Positions 5,361 through 6,008 of a stretch of 6,008 nucleotides of DNA are shown in pieces; positions within the stretch are counted from its first letter, which is position 1, and each line of letters starts with the position of its first letter. The position numbers and the translations under genes were made by a program. Under the pieces are notes generated by a model that did no database searches, had not been told where the DNA came from, and saw only the letters and a program-made list of their open reading frames with translations. Source of the DNA: Clostridia bacterium (GTDB lineage: Bacteria > Bacillota > Clostridia > Oscillospirales > Acutalibacteraceae); the NCBI GenBank assembly GCA_900766895.1, contig CAAFXF010000098.1, positions 1 to 6,008 on the forward strand, given 5' to 3'.

Positions 5361-5474
5361 TATCCCCTCAGTCGCATAAATGCGACAGCGTCTCGCCTGA
5401 CGGCTCGGTCGGTGCTTCTGCACGAATGTGCAGAGGTCTCCACCGGAGACCCGCACCCTTATTAAAGGGGAGCC
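5361..5474. repeat. Multi-hairpin intergenic element between groEL and its terminator
   Basis: This GC-richer block contains a chain of perfect hairpins: 5371-5376/5381-5386, 5389-5392/5399-5402, 5417-5423/5428-5434 and 5435-5441/5445-5451. GGTGC (5411-5415) pairs with GCACC (5453-5457) and encloses the last two as a branched junction. CCCCT (5364-5368) and AGGGG (5466-5470) close the whole block. No convincing reading frame is present. It resembles the small palindromic repeats scattered between genes in many Clostridia genomes (CCCTCAG...GGGGAGCC ends), but a structured RNA in the groEL 3' untranslated region is also possible. The family identity is from memory and unverified. Confidence 0.55.
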
Positions 5475-5483
5475 AATAAATTA

Positions 5484-6008
5484 TTAATACATACCGCCCT
5501 GTGAGGCTGCTGCCATTGCTGCTGCAGCTGCCGCATCAGCCTGTGGGTCCTTAATATCTGTTACAAGTGATTCTGTTGTAAGAACCATAGAAGCAACAGA
5601 TGCTGCGTTTTGAAGAGCAGAACGAGTTACCTTTGCAGGATCTACAATACCGCTTTCAATCATATCAACATACTCGCCTGTTGCAAAATTACAGCCTGTA
5701 CCTGCAGGACTATTCTTAATCTTATCAACGATTACAGAGCCCTCCTGACCTGCGTTTGCGGCGATTTGACGAACAGGCTCCTCAAGTGCCTTAAGAACAA
5801 TGTTTACACCTGTCTTATAATCTGCGTCATCTGTATCAAGCAGTGCCTGTGCTGCCGGGATTGCGTTGATAAGTGCAACACCGCCGCCCGGAACAATGCC
5901 TTCCTCTACTGCGGCCTTTGTAGCTGCAAGAGCATCCTCTATGCGAAGCTTCTTTTCCTTCATTTCGGTTTCGGTAGCGGCACCAACCTTTACAACTGCA
6001 ACGCCGCC
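5484..6008 (-). CDS. groEL: Chaperonin GroEL, C-terminal part (truncated by the window edge)
   Basis: The last 174 residues of the 60-kDa chaperonin are present; the gene continues beyond the right edge. The frame is open to base 6008, so the first ATG inside the window is not the start. The sequence begins GGVAVVKVGAATETE and continues with KEKKLRIEDALAATKAAVEEG and PGGGVAL, all GroEL signatures of the intermediate and returning equatorial domains. KVTRSALQNAASVASMVLTTE is the classic equatorial segment near the end. GroEL forms a double seven-membered ring that folds proteins with GroES and ATP in the cytoplasm. The tail is alanine-rich and ends SQGGMY, with a single GGM unit rather than the repeated GGM of Escherichia coli. 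This end of the gene is clearly intact. Confidence 0.97.
   Translation of the reverse strand, partial: GGVAVVKVGAATETEMKEKKLRIEDALAATKAAVEEGIVPGGGVALINAIPAAQALLDTDDADYKTGVNIVLKALEEPVRQIAANAGQEGSVIVDKIKNSPAGTGCNFATGEYVDMIESGIVDPAKVTRSALQNAASVASMVLTTESLVTDIKDPQADAAAAAAMAAASQGGMY

Noticed and set aside
5361..5474. CRISPR array
   Set aside because: The hairpins are different from each other and there are no regularly spaced identical repeats.
5264..5479. A 71-codon plus-strand frame across the intergenic element
   Set aside because: It runs through the promoter, terminator and hairpins, has no ribosome binding site, and its composition follows the palindromes.

Overview
The window looks like chromosomal DNA from an anaerobic, low-to-mid GC member of the Clostridia, probably a gut or rumen Ruminococcaceae/Oscillospiraceae-type organism. 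The reasons are strong AGGAGG ribosome binding sites, consensus sigma-A promoters, a T-box leader, a ferredoxin-dependent four-subunit 2-oxoacid oxidoreductase, and an intracellular GH29 fucosidase. The genus cannot be fixed from sequence reading alone.

Layout. At the left, on the minus strand, is a small gene for a close homologue of the eukaryotic cytokine/tautomerase MIF (38-379). A 410-base intergenic region (380-789) separates it from a plus-strand operon. That region holds divergent promoters and a complete T-box riboswitch with antiterminator and terminator. The operon (790-3814) encodes the gamma, delta, alpha and beta subunits of a pyruvate/2-oxoacid:ferredoxin oxidoreductase, in the order porG-porD-porA-porB. 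Its genes are tightly spaced, and it ends in a hairpin terminator that probably works in both directions. Next, on the minus strand, are a GH29 alpha-L-fucosidase (3855-5234) with its own promoter and a palindromic leader, then the groEL terminator, then a strongly structured roughly 110-base intergenic element. The 3' end of groEL (5484-6008) runs off the right edge.

How the parts work together. The most informative combination is the T-box in front of the oxidoreductase. T-boxes sense uncharged tRNA, so this enzyme should be made when one amino acid is scarce. That points to a biosynthetic role, such as reductive carboxylation of an acyl-CoA to a 2-oxoacid that is then transaminated, rather than to fermentation. 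My fold of Stem I puts AUC (Ile) in the specifier position, with Tyr as the main alternative. Ile would suggest 2-methylbutyryl-CoA, or pyruvate feeding the isoleucine pathway. The subunit sequences alone do not settle the substrate. The MIF homologue, the fucosidase and groEL appear to be independent transcription units.
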